Assembly (NCBI GenBank): GCA_025526915.1
Contig: JAHLKH010000016.1
Span: 124,001 to 188,000 of the forward strand
Length of the DNA: 64,000 nt
Source of the DNA: Entophlyctis helioformis
Lineage: Eukaryota > Chytridiomycota > Chytridiomycetes > Chytridiales > Chytriomycetaceae
Reading direction: 5' to 3'
How positions within the stretch are numbered: the stretch's first letter is position 1; every line of letters begins with the position of its first letter. Below are positions 55,519-64,000 of this stretch, in pieces. The notes under the pieces are model-generated. The model saw only the letters and a list, made by a program, of their open reading frames with translations. It had not been told where the DNA came from and made no database searches. The position numbers were made by a program, and so were the translations under genes.

Positions 55519-58500
55519 ATGTTGACGTTGATCTGTACAACGACCACGACCACGACGACGCCAATGTCGACATATGCGACCGACGACCTGATATCATTGG
55601 TAGCAGGGAGCGGCGACATCGACAACGACAACGACAACGGCAAAGACAACCGCAGCGCGGCCGGCAGGAGCACTGCCCACGACGGTGCATCCAGCCACGC
55701 AAGCACAGCCGCCCAGCCGCACGACTCGTTCAGCGGGCTGCCTGCGCCGCGACCACGGAATCCCTGGGCGTCCGACAGTCCCGTGTGAGTGGAGGGGCCG
55801 TCTGCGTGTGTGCGTGCGTGCGTGCAGACAGGCAGGCAGAGGACGCTGGCACTCACCTGTCCAACCCTGCGCTCGCTGCACAGCCGGGCACCCGACGGCG
55901 CAGCGCAGCGGCTGTCGCTCCGAGACGATGCGCTGTTTGCGAACCTGTCGCTTCCGAGCCCAACCACCACCGCTGGGTCGACGTGGCGTGGTGCGACCGG
56001 CCATCGCGGTGCGAGCGTGGACGACAGCGGCGACCGCAACGCTGGCCTGTTTGGCCGGCTTCTGCGGCACGATGGCCCTGGCGGCAGTGGCGGATCGCCG
56101 CACCGACGGGCATCGCCTGCACGGGTGTGTGTCCGTGTCCGTGTCCGTGTCCGTGTCCGTGTCCGTGTGGCATTGTGGCACTTGGATGGACGCTGACGAG
56201 TGCTGCAGGATGACGACTTTGGACAGGCATCCAGCAGTGCAGGATGGCGTGTGGCATACACAGACTTTACAACCATCGGTGAGGCGTGCGAGATCTGCTC
56301 CCGCTGCTCTGTCTACGCCAACTGACATGTGCGGCATCTGTCCAGACTGGATCCACGACTCGAACAAAGGTGCGGCAGTCGTGATGAGACTAGATGGCTG
56401 AGCTGAGCTGAGCTGAGCTGAGCTGAGCTGAGCTGCAAGAGCGTGACAGCCGATAGCCAACTGACTGGTACGAGTACAGAGAGATCGCGAGTGCGCAACC
56501 TGCGGAAACTGGCTGGCACGTGGGGTGCCTTTGTGCGCGCATGGGATGCATCACAGACATGGATCCTTATTCTCATCATCGGCGAGTGGCTTTGCATTCG
56601 CGGCTGGCATCCCGGCTGCACCTGCTGATCCTCCAGAACAGGTGGCATTACTGGGCTGCTGGCGGGTTTCATCGACGTGTCCGAGCAGTGGCTGAGCGAT
56701 ATGCGGATGGGCTACTGCTCGGCCGGATTCTACTTGAATCGGCAGTTTTGCTGCTGGCTCGGTATGTGTAGAAACGCAGCGGCGTTGATGCGACCTGCTG
56801 CTGACGCGTGGTGTATCCGGCACACACAGCACGAGACCAGTGCGAAGACTGGGTGACTTGGAGCTCGTTTAGCGGCGTGTTCTGGCCATGGGGATTCGAG
56901 TACTTGACGTACATTGCAACAGCAGTCGCATTCGCAGTCGCCAGCGCTGTTCTCGTCGAGACCTATGCACCGTATGCTCTTTCTTCAACACCCGCACGCT
57001 CACGTTGATCACCGCTGACGCATGGACTTGTGGCAGGTACGCAGCAGGATCGGGCATTCCCGAAGTCAAGACGATCCTGGGTGGATTCATTATCCGCAAG
57101 TTCCTAGGCGTGTGGACGCTGCTCATCAAGTGCATTGGCCTGGTTCTCGCAGTAGCGTCTGGTCTTGCACTTGGCAAGGAAGGGCCGCTTGTGCACGTCG
57201 CTTGCAGTGTCGGCTACATCTTCCCGCGCTTCTTTCGCAAGTATGCCATCAACGAAGCCAAGAAACGCGAGATGCTGGCAAGTCTCCTGCTCTGCCTGCC
57301 ATGCCATGCCACACGTTTCCCTTGGTCGATGGTTGCCATTCAGCCGCTGACATTTTGTGCGCTGCAGAGTGCTGCGTGTGCTGCCGGCGTGTCGGTCGCG
57401 TTCGGCGCACCCATTGGCGGTGTGCTGTTTTCACTCGAAGAAGTATCGTACTACTTTCCGTACAAAACCATGTGGCGGTCGTTCTTCATGGCCATGATTG
57501 CTGCCATCTCGCTGCAGCTGGTCAATCCGTTCCGCACGGGCAAGCTTGTTCTGTTCCAGATCACGTTCCGTCGCGAGTGGCACGGCTTCGAGCTGCCATT
57601 CTTTATCCTGCTCGGTGCTCTTGGCGTACGTCTGCCGTCTGCCTGCGAGACGCTGATGTGTCCCTTGGCTGATGTGCTGACGACTGCTGTTGGCAGGGTC
57701 TGTACGGGTCTCTGTTCATCAGGCTTGTAAGTGGCAGTCGCAGGAATGCCATGGTGCAGTCGGCCCCAACTCACGAGTTGTGCGATGCATGTGCAGAATG
57801 TGTGGTATGCATCGTATCGCAAGACAGGCTGGCTGAAGAACTGGCCCATATCCGAGGTCGCCTGTGTCGCGCTCGTCACCGCCGTCTGCTCGTTCCCATT
57901 CCAGTTTCTCAGGTGCATGCCCATGCTTGCTTCCCCGCGTGTTGCGCTCGGCGACTCAACCCCTGAATGCACACAGGGAAAACACGGCCGAGCTTGTTGC
58001 CAACCTGTTCCGCGAGTGCTCAGAGATTGACGGCGACTTCCATGGGCTGTGCAATGAGTCGCAGATGGGGCTTGTGATTGCGTCGTTGCTCTTTGCGGCA
58101 ACGATCAAGATCATCATGACGATCATGACGTTTGGCGTCCGCGTTCCGGCCGGCATCTTGTGAGTGGCCGTGACTGCAGCAGGATGCCCTGTGGCGCATG
58201 GACTGACTGGCCAACCGCAATACGGCCAGCATTCCATCCATGGCCATTGGCGCGTGCGTTGGTCGCGCACTTGGAATTGTCATCCAGGCATGGCAGAGGT
58301 AACGATGGTCGTCGCAATGCACCTTGGACCGCACATGGCTGACGGTCGCTTGGCTTGACAGAGCGATGCCAGACCTGTGGCTGTTCTCTTCGTGCGAGGG
58401 TGGCACGCAGTGTGTGACGCCAGGCACCTATGCAAGTGAGTTGACCGCGACAATATTCAGCGCAGCGTTGCGCGCCAAACTAACGTGGCTGCCTCACAGT

Positions 58501-59598
58501 GGTTGGCGCAGCCGCCAGTCTGGCAGGCGTAACGCGCATGTCGGTGTCGCTGACCGTCATCATGTTTGAACTGACCGGCGCGCTTTCATACGGCAAGTCG
58601 AGTGCGCAACCATGACCCATCCTGCCCACAACCACTGACCTGCCATCGCATCCACAGTGTTACCCATCATGATCACTATTCTGGTGGCCAAGTGGGTCGC
58701 AGACGTGCACGGCAAGGAGGGCATCTACGAATGCCTCATCCGCCTCAACGGATACCCGTTCCTCAGCGCCAACGAAGAGTACACCCACTCGACAGCCGCC
58801 GCGCATGTGATGACGCGGTTAGAGGACATGGAGTATGTCTCTGCGACCGGCCATACCATTGACAGTCTAGGTACGTCTCGCTCTCAACCTGCCGTCTGTT
58901 GCTGCTGCTGCTGCTGCTGCTGTGAAGACCCTTCCGACCCTGATACATGCACACGCGATGGCGGGATGCGCGACAGACGATCTGCTGCGCACGACAAAGT
59001 GCAAGGGGTTCCCTGTTGTTCTGCCGCACAGGCTGCAGACGATCGGGTACATTGGACGCGAGGAACTCAAGTTTGCGATCGAGAGCGCCAAGCAGCAGGC
59101 CAACACGTCCGGCACGACGCTGGCGATCCTGACCGACGACCCTGCGCTTGACTTGGACGTGTCGTCTGCCGTGGATTTCCGGCCGTGGATCGACCAGACA
59201 CCGTGCGTTGCAGGCATGCGTTGTGGTGTGCGTGGCGGTGTGCATGGTCGGCTGATTTTATGTGTCTGCGCACATGTGTTTGGGCAGGTTCATGGTGCAT
59301 CCACGGTTCCAGGTGGACATGCTTGTTGAGCTGTTCAAGAAGATGGGGTTGCGGTACTCGCTTGTGACGCGCAACGGCCAGCTGCTGGGTATCATCACCA
59401 AGAAGGACATTCTACGCGACAGTAAGCTCTGGGTGGTGGCAGTTGGCAGTTGGCAGTTGGCAATTGGATCTGGGTAGCTGACGCGCTTTGCCAACAGTGT
59501 TTATCCGAGAGCGGATCCCTCGGCCGTCGCGCATGAACGGCGCCGCAGCAACGTACATGAACAGCTCGTACGGTCCATGGAACCGCTCCACAGGATAA
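55519..59598 (+). CDS. CLC-type Cl-/H+ exchanger (CLC-3/4/5, Gef1-like) with two CBS domains
   Basis: Many-exon gene for an endosomal or vacuolar chloride-proton antiporter. In order: [15 protein letters not shown] start block; [18 protein letters not shown]; the anion-pathway motif [24 protein letters not shown] with the gating Glu; [20 protein letters not shown]; a helix with proton-path character near [47 protein letters not shown] motifs [18 protein letters not shown] and [20 protein letters not shown] follow, with the end WNRSTG. The start is uncertain (ATG 55519 or 55564), and the exons between 55785 and 56210 are not resolved. Introns 56582-56641, 57278-57367 and 58593-58657 have GC donors (see findings). 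The stop 59596-59598 converges with DDX27. Confidence 0.92.
56127..56167. repeat. (GTGTCC)n hexamer repeat
   Basis: About seven units just upstream of the CLC exon that encodes YTDFTTI; probably intronic. Confidence 0.8.
56401..56435. repeat. (AGCTG)7 pentamer repeat in a CLC intron
   Basis: Seven perfect units between the DWIHDSNK exon and the next exon. Confidence 0.85.
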
Positions 59599-59667
59599 CC
59601 ACCACCACAGCAGCAGCAGCAGAAGCAGCTGCAGCCATGAATAAAAGCACAATAACAGCCAGGCGAT

Positions 59668-62117
59668 TCATTTTCTACCACCACGGCCGCCACGGCCTCC
59701 GCGACCGCCGCGACCACCGCCGCGCATCTCGGAACCAAACGCAGAGCGCTTGCCGCCGCCCGTCTTCTTGCCCACACCGCCGGCAGGCCCGCCAGCAGCA
59801 CCGCCCGGCGACTTGAACTGCGTCAAGCGGGTTGGCCGCGTCGTTGCCTTGGCCGACTTGGCCGCACTCTTCTGGGCTGCCAGCTCGGCCTTGTCCTCCT
59901 CACGCATCTGGCGCAGACGCTTCTTCTTGCGCGAGAGACCGTCGGTTTTGTTGCGGTTGGCCGGTGCACGCTGCTGCTGTTGCTGTTGCTGTTGCCGAGT
60001 AATCAAACAAAAAAGTCAGTCGCGGGTCACAATGGGCAATGGGGTGGCATGCGCGGCGGGAAAGGAGGCGTCGCGTGGACTGGCGCGCATGTGCGTGGTG
60101 GTGGTGTGTGCATCTCGGGCTCACGTGTTTAGGCAATATCTTTCATCCGACATGTACTGTTCGGAACAGGTCTGATGTTGTATCATCATCGCCCGGTGCA
60201 ATCACACACACGCACACACATGCATCCACTCCAGCCGCGTCCATCGCATCGCATTCAAACGCATGGCAAAGGGGAAGCGGCGTGGCATGCATACCTTGGA
60301 CACAGGGCCGGCAGCACGGGCAGGCTTGACAGGGGTTGCAGCCGCTTGCTCGTCGGCGGCAGGGTCCTTGGCATCTTGGCGCTCGCGCTCAGACTGGAAC
60401 CATGTCCGTGCAGGACGGCTCTTGATCTCGCTCTCGAAAGCAATCATGTTCTGCGCACGACGCAGCTCCATGTCCGCCGTGTCCATCTCCTTCTCCTCCT
60501 TCTCGAGCGCATACACCTCCTTGATCGCCGCAGCAAAGTTGGCGATGCGCGTCTCGTACTTGGCAATGACGTCGGCAGGGATGATGCGGTGCTTGACAGC
60601 GTCGCGCGTGTTCTTGATGGCGAGCTTGAGGATGCCACGGTCGGCCTCGCCAACAAGTGAGACGGCACGGCCGCCACGATCGCCACGAGCCGTCCGACCG
60701 ACACGGTGGACGTAGACGCTGTACGAGAACGGCATGTCGTAGTTGATGACCGTGCGCACACCTGTGATGTCGAGACCGCGAGAGGCGAGGTCCGTTGCCA
60801 GCAAAAAGTCAACCTGCTTGGTGCGGAACTGCTCCATGGCCTCCAGACGCTGTGGACACGGCACGAATCATGGCACACACGTCAGCGCTCGGCCGCCGGT
60901 GCACGCCATGGTGAAAGACCGAATGCAGGCCAGACATACCTGGACTTGTGTCAGGTTACCGTGCAGCTCAGCCGCCTTGAGACCCAGCAGACCAAACACA
61001 ATCTTCATGTGATGCGCAGCAGCCTTGCTGCGGAAGAAGATGATGGTCTCGGTCGAGTACGTGCGGGCACAGAGGGCTGCGAGCATGGCCGGACGGCTCT
61101 CCTCCTTGTGGCCACGGATACGGATAAACTCTTGCACAAGGCGGTCGGTGATGGATGTGGAGCGGTCGACAAAGAGCCGGATGGGTCTGTTCAGCGACAG
61201 CTTGATCAGGTCGTCGACCTACAGCATGGCGGCATTGGGGATATCAACGGATGTTAGCAAACAGAAGGGGAACGACGCGATATAAGACGAAATGGCAACA
61301 ATGGCGGCATGGACAATGGACGGGCGTGGATGCAAAACGCACATTGTCTGTCATGGTGGCCGAAAAAAGCATTGTCTGGCGGGTCTTTGGCGTGTACTTG
61401 ATGATCTCGTTGAGCTCGGCCGAGAAACCGTCTTCGAGGATACGGTCGGCCTCGTCAATGACAAGGATCTCCACGCTGTCAATGTTGAACGACTGCGTGT
61501 TGTGGATATGGTCAATGAGACGGCCGGGCGTGGCAATGACGATGTCGGGACGCATCTTGAGCTCAGCCTCTTGCGCCTTTGTGGGCAGACCACCTGTTGG
61601 AGCAGGCAAAGTGGGCCACATGTCAGAACGACAGAGCGCATGGATGGGATGGGATGGATGCATGATGCACAGCAGGCTAGACAACGCACCAACACAGAGA
61701 CAGATGGAAATGTCCGTGAACTTGGCGAGATTGGCAGCGACCGACTGGCACTGGACGCCGAGCTCACGGGTGGGGACCAGAATGAGGACGCGGGTCGTTG
61801 CCTGGTTGCGCGGCCGGAACAGCAGACGCTCGATGATGGGGATCACAAACGCGGCTGTCTTGCCCGAGCCCGTCACGGCAGAACCGCAAATGTCGCGGCC
61901 CTGCAGCGCCAAAGGAACCGCACGGGCCTGGATCTCGGTGGGCTTGACAAAGCCAAGCGCCGCAATCGCCTTGAGCACCGGGCGGGACAGCTGCAGAGCG
62001 TGGAACGAGTCGGCAGAGTCCTCGGGCGCCTCGGTCTCTGTCGCCATGTCGAAAAAGGCCGCCTTGCGCTTGTCGCGGACAACGTCTTGCTCGTCGTCCT
62101 CGTCCTCGTCGGCCTCT

Positions 62118-62148
<31 letters not shown>

Positions 62149-63035
62149 TCTCTTGCGCCTTGCGCTTGCGTTCGGTCTTTTTGGGAGTCGGTGCCTCGGC
62201 ATCGCTGTCGTTCTCGACCTCTAGACGGTCGGCCTCGTCGCCGTCGTCGTTTCCATCGTCGCCGTCGTCGTCGTCATCCTGCTTGTGCGAGACGAGCGTG
62301 CTGCGGATCTTGTCATCGAGCGAAGTCTTGCCCGACGCCTGCACAATTTAAAGCCAATCAACGACCAAAAAAAAAAAAAGAGAGAAGCGCAGTCGGCCGT
62401 GGATGGGTCAGTCGCCTACGATTGTGGGACTGCCATTCAAGCGCCGATCGTGGCCAGCGAGGATGCCAGCCAGCGAGGATGCCAGGATGCCAGCCAGCGA
62501 TCCATGCGGCAGCCAGCATGCCAGCCAGCCAGCGATCCGTGGACAGCCACGGCAGCCCGCTTACCAGCGCACTCTTGCGGGCAGCCACGACCTGCGCCGA
62601 CGAGTTGAGCAGATCCCAGCCGCGGCCCGAGACCGGGTTGCGGGCCACGGGCAGCGACGAGCCCGCCAGCGAGAACGTGAATGCCGGGTTGATGCCCGCG
62701 GCCGTCCTGCTCTTCTTGTCCCGCTGGCTGTCCCGCTGGCTGTCCCGCTGCTGCTTCCTGCTCCTGGACTGCGGGTCGCCGCCGTCGCTGTCGTCGGACG
62801 AGTCGTCGTCGGGCAGCTGCGACGGCTTGGCCCTTTTGGCTGCTGCTGGCGATGCGGCTGCTGCGGCTGCTGCTTTGGCTGCTGTGGCTGCTGCCTTGCC
62901 CTTTGCTGCATGTGCTGCTGCTCCAGTTCCAGTTGCTGCTCCAGTTCCAGCTCCAGCTCCAGTTGCCGCATCCACCTGGCCGTTGTCGTCGTCGTCGTCC
63001 TCGAGCGTCCGCAGCGAGAGCGGATCGAATGCCAT
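59668..63035 (-). CDS. DRS1: DEAD-box RNA helicase DDX27/Drs1 (60S ribosome biogenesis)
   Basis: Exons 63035-62565, 62338-61690, 61593-61343, 61218-60940, 60849-60295 and about 59990-59668. The N-terminus is Ala- and Asp/Glu-rich with [10 protein letters not shown]. The helicase core is complete: [20 protein letters not shown] (Q), [11 protein letters not shown] (I), PTRELGVQ (Ia), TPGRLIDH (Ib), VIDEADRIL (II), FSATMT (III), [10 protein letters not shown] (V), [13 protein letters not shown] (VI). The C-terminus has [20 protein letters not shown], a Drs1/DDX27 mark, and an RGG tail ([13 protein letters not shown]). It acts in the nucleolus on 27S pre-rRNA. A poly-A tract lies in the first intron (62339-62564). 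The gene diverges from MPDU1 across 55 bp. Confidence 0.94.
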
Positions 63036-63090
63036 TTCGACGCTTTTTGTTCCACGCGGCAAGCAGCTGCGCTTGCCCCTGAATCCCAAA
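63036..63090. promoter_or_regulatory. 55-bp divergent intergenic region (DDX27 / MPDU1)
   Basis: Start codons at 63035 (minus) and 63091 (plus) leave 55 bp for both promoters. No TATA box is seen. Confidence 0.6.
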
Positions 63091-64000
63091 ATGACCTCAA
63101 CCTCATCGCCCCGCGCCGCCTGGCTCGTGCCGCTGCTGCTGGCCTCGTTCGCCGTGCTCGTCGCCGCAAACTCGGCCGTCGGCGGGCCGCTCGGCCTCGT
63201 CGCCGACACGATCCTCGCCCCCGTGGTCGGCGGCTCGTGCGCCGACACCATCGTCTCGTTCGACTTCTCGTCCGCCGACTGCTACAAGCTGCTCCTCGCC
63301 AAGCTGCTATCGCTCAGCATCGTGGCCGGCTCGGCCATCCTCAAGGTGCCGCAGATCCTCAACATTGTCAACTCGGGCTCGGTCGAAGGCCTGTCGTTCG
63401 CCTCGTTCTTCATCGAGGCCGTGGCCATCACCATCACCGTCGCCTACAACTACCGTCTGCAGAACCCCTTTTCGACCTACGGTGAAGGTGGTGGTGTGTG
63501 GTGTGCTGCTGTGCTGCTGCTGCTGCTGCTGCTGCTGCCCCTCTCTGCTGCTGCTGCATCTGCTTGTCTCTGGCGGCTGCATGCACCTGCGAGGCTGCAC
63601 GTGCACGACCAGCAGCCGCACTCTGCGTCGTGCTCCGAGCGCTCGCTCTCGGGCCTCGTCCTTCCCAGAAGGCGCCGGCCGAGTCAGCATGAACGGCGTC
63701 TGAACGCGGCGCCTCCTTTCAGCCGTGTCGTGCGCATCATATTGTATTGTGCCGCGTCGAGCCGTGTTGTGCCGTGCCGTGTCTAGCACTGCCAGATCGC
63801 TGCGCGGGTTGCGCCTTCGCCGCAGCCGGACCCGACTGACGCCGACCCTCTCGACCGCCCGCCACAACAGGTGTCTTTGTCAATGCGCAGAATCTCGTGA
63901 TCCTCGTGCTCATCCTCGTGTACAGCGGCCGCTACATGGCGCTCGTTGTGCGCAGCGTGTTCTTTGCCATTGTCGCGTTCGCGCTGTTCTCGGACTCGCT
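63091..64000 (+). CDS. MPDU1: MPDU1-type PQ-loop membrane protein (5' part; runs off window)
   Basis: Needed for use of dolichol-phosphate mannose and glucose in ER N-glycan and GPI assembly. Exon 1 (63091-63487) begins MTSTSSPRAAWLVPLLLASF and carries DCYKLLLAKLLSLSIVAGSA and the PQ-loop ILKVPQILNIVNSGSVEGLS. The next helices contain AVAITITVAYNYRLQNPF-STYGE. The intron 63488-63870 (383 bp, long for this window) contains GCT repeats. Exon 2 (from 63871) continues GVFVNAQNLVILVLILVYSG. The order matches MPDU1/Lec35. The second PQ-loop lies beyond the window. Confidence 0.85.

Noticed and set aside
57278..57367. A 30-residue insertion in the CLC protein (frame is open)
   Set aside because: The family has no insert there and GCAAGT...CAG removal restores the conserved sequence exactly.
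62285..63786. Long plus-strand frame opposite DDX27 and into MPDU1
   Set aside because: Antisense reading of the Ala/Asp-rich DDX27 N-terminus. Only the part from 63091 is supported, as MPDU1.

Overview
This is a nuclear segment of a GC-rich, intron-rich, gene-dense eukaryote. Genes are split by short GT-AG introns (mostly 60-135 bp) with little space between them. The window holds genes for a motile flagellum (SPEF2/KPL2, ARL6/BBS3) next to typical fungal or opisthokont housekeeping genes (VMA13, DRS1/DDX27, NUF2, SPC25, COA1, MPDU1, ECM29). A zoosporic (chytrid-like) fungus is my best guess. That is inferred from gene content; I could not search a database.

Layout. 0-7 kb: the 3' end of proteasome adaptor ECM29, an RNF5/RNF185-type ER RING ligase, and a large unrecognised low-complexity protein. 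7.4-14.5 kb: a three-repeat protein of unknown function and, 49 bp away and divergent, a class II (bacterial-type) HMG-CoA reductase carrying a long unrecognised C-terminal extension. 14.5-22 kb: ARL6, a membrane protein, SPC25, a stomatin-like STOML2 divergent from a likely mitoribosomal mS26 gene, and a small secreted Cys-rich protein. 22-41 kb: two inverted copies of a segment of about 4.9 kb (ankyrin gene, P-loop GTPase, tRNA-Trp, SPEF2 3' end) flank an ESCRT-III-like gene, a phytochelatin synthase, a VWA/MED25-like gene and a membrane protein. 41-49 kb: SPEF2, 32 bp from divergent COA1. 49-54 kb: VMA13 and NUF2. 54.9-64 kb: a third tRNA-Trp with copied flank, a CLC Cl-/H+ exchanger, DDX27/DRS1, and the 5' part of MPDU1.

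Themes. Several gene pairs start within 32-134 bp of each other on opposite strands. Poly(A) signals sit on or just after stop codons. Three introns of the CLC gene appear to be GC-AG. The inverted duplication can be oriented, because one copy carries only the 3' end of SPEF2. The two GTPase copies, and apparently ECM29 and SPC25, show single-base frame changes; these may be gene decay or assembly error. Exon limits are read by eye from splice motifs and reading frame; genes given with exact introns are the ones where phase closes.
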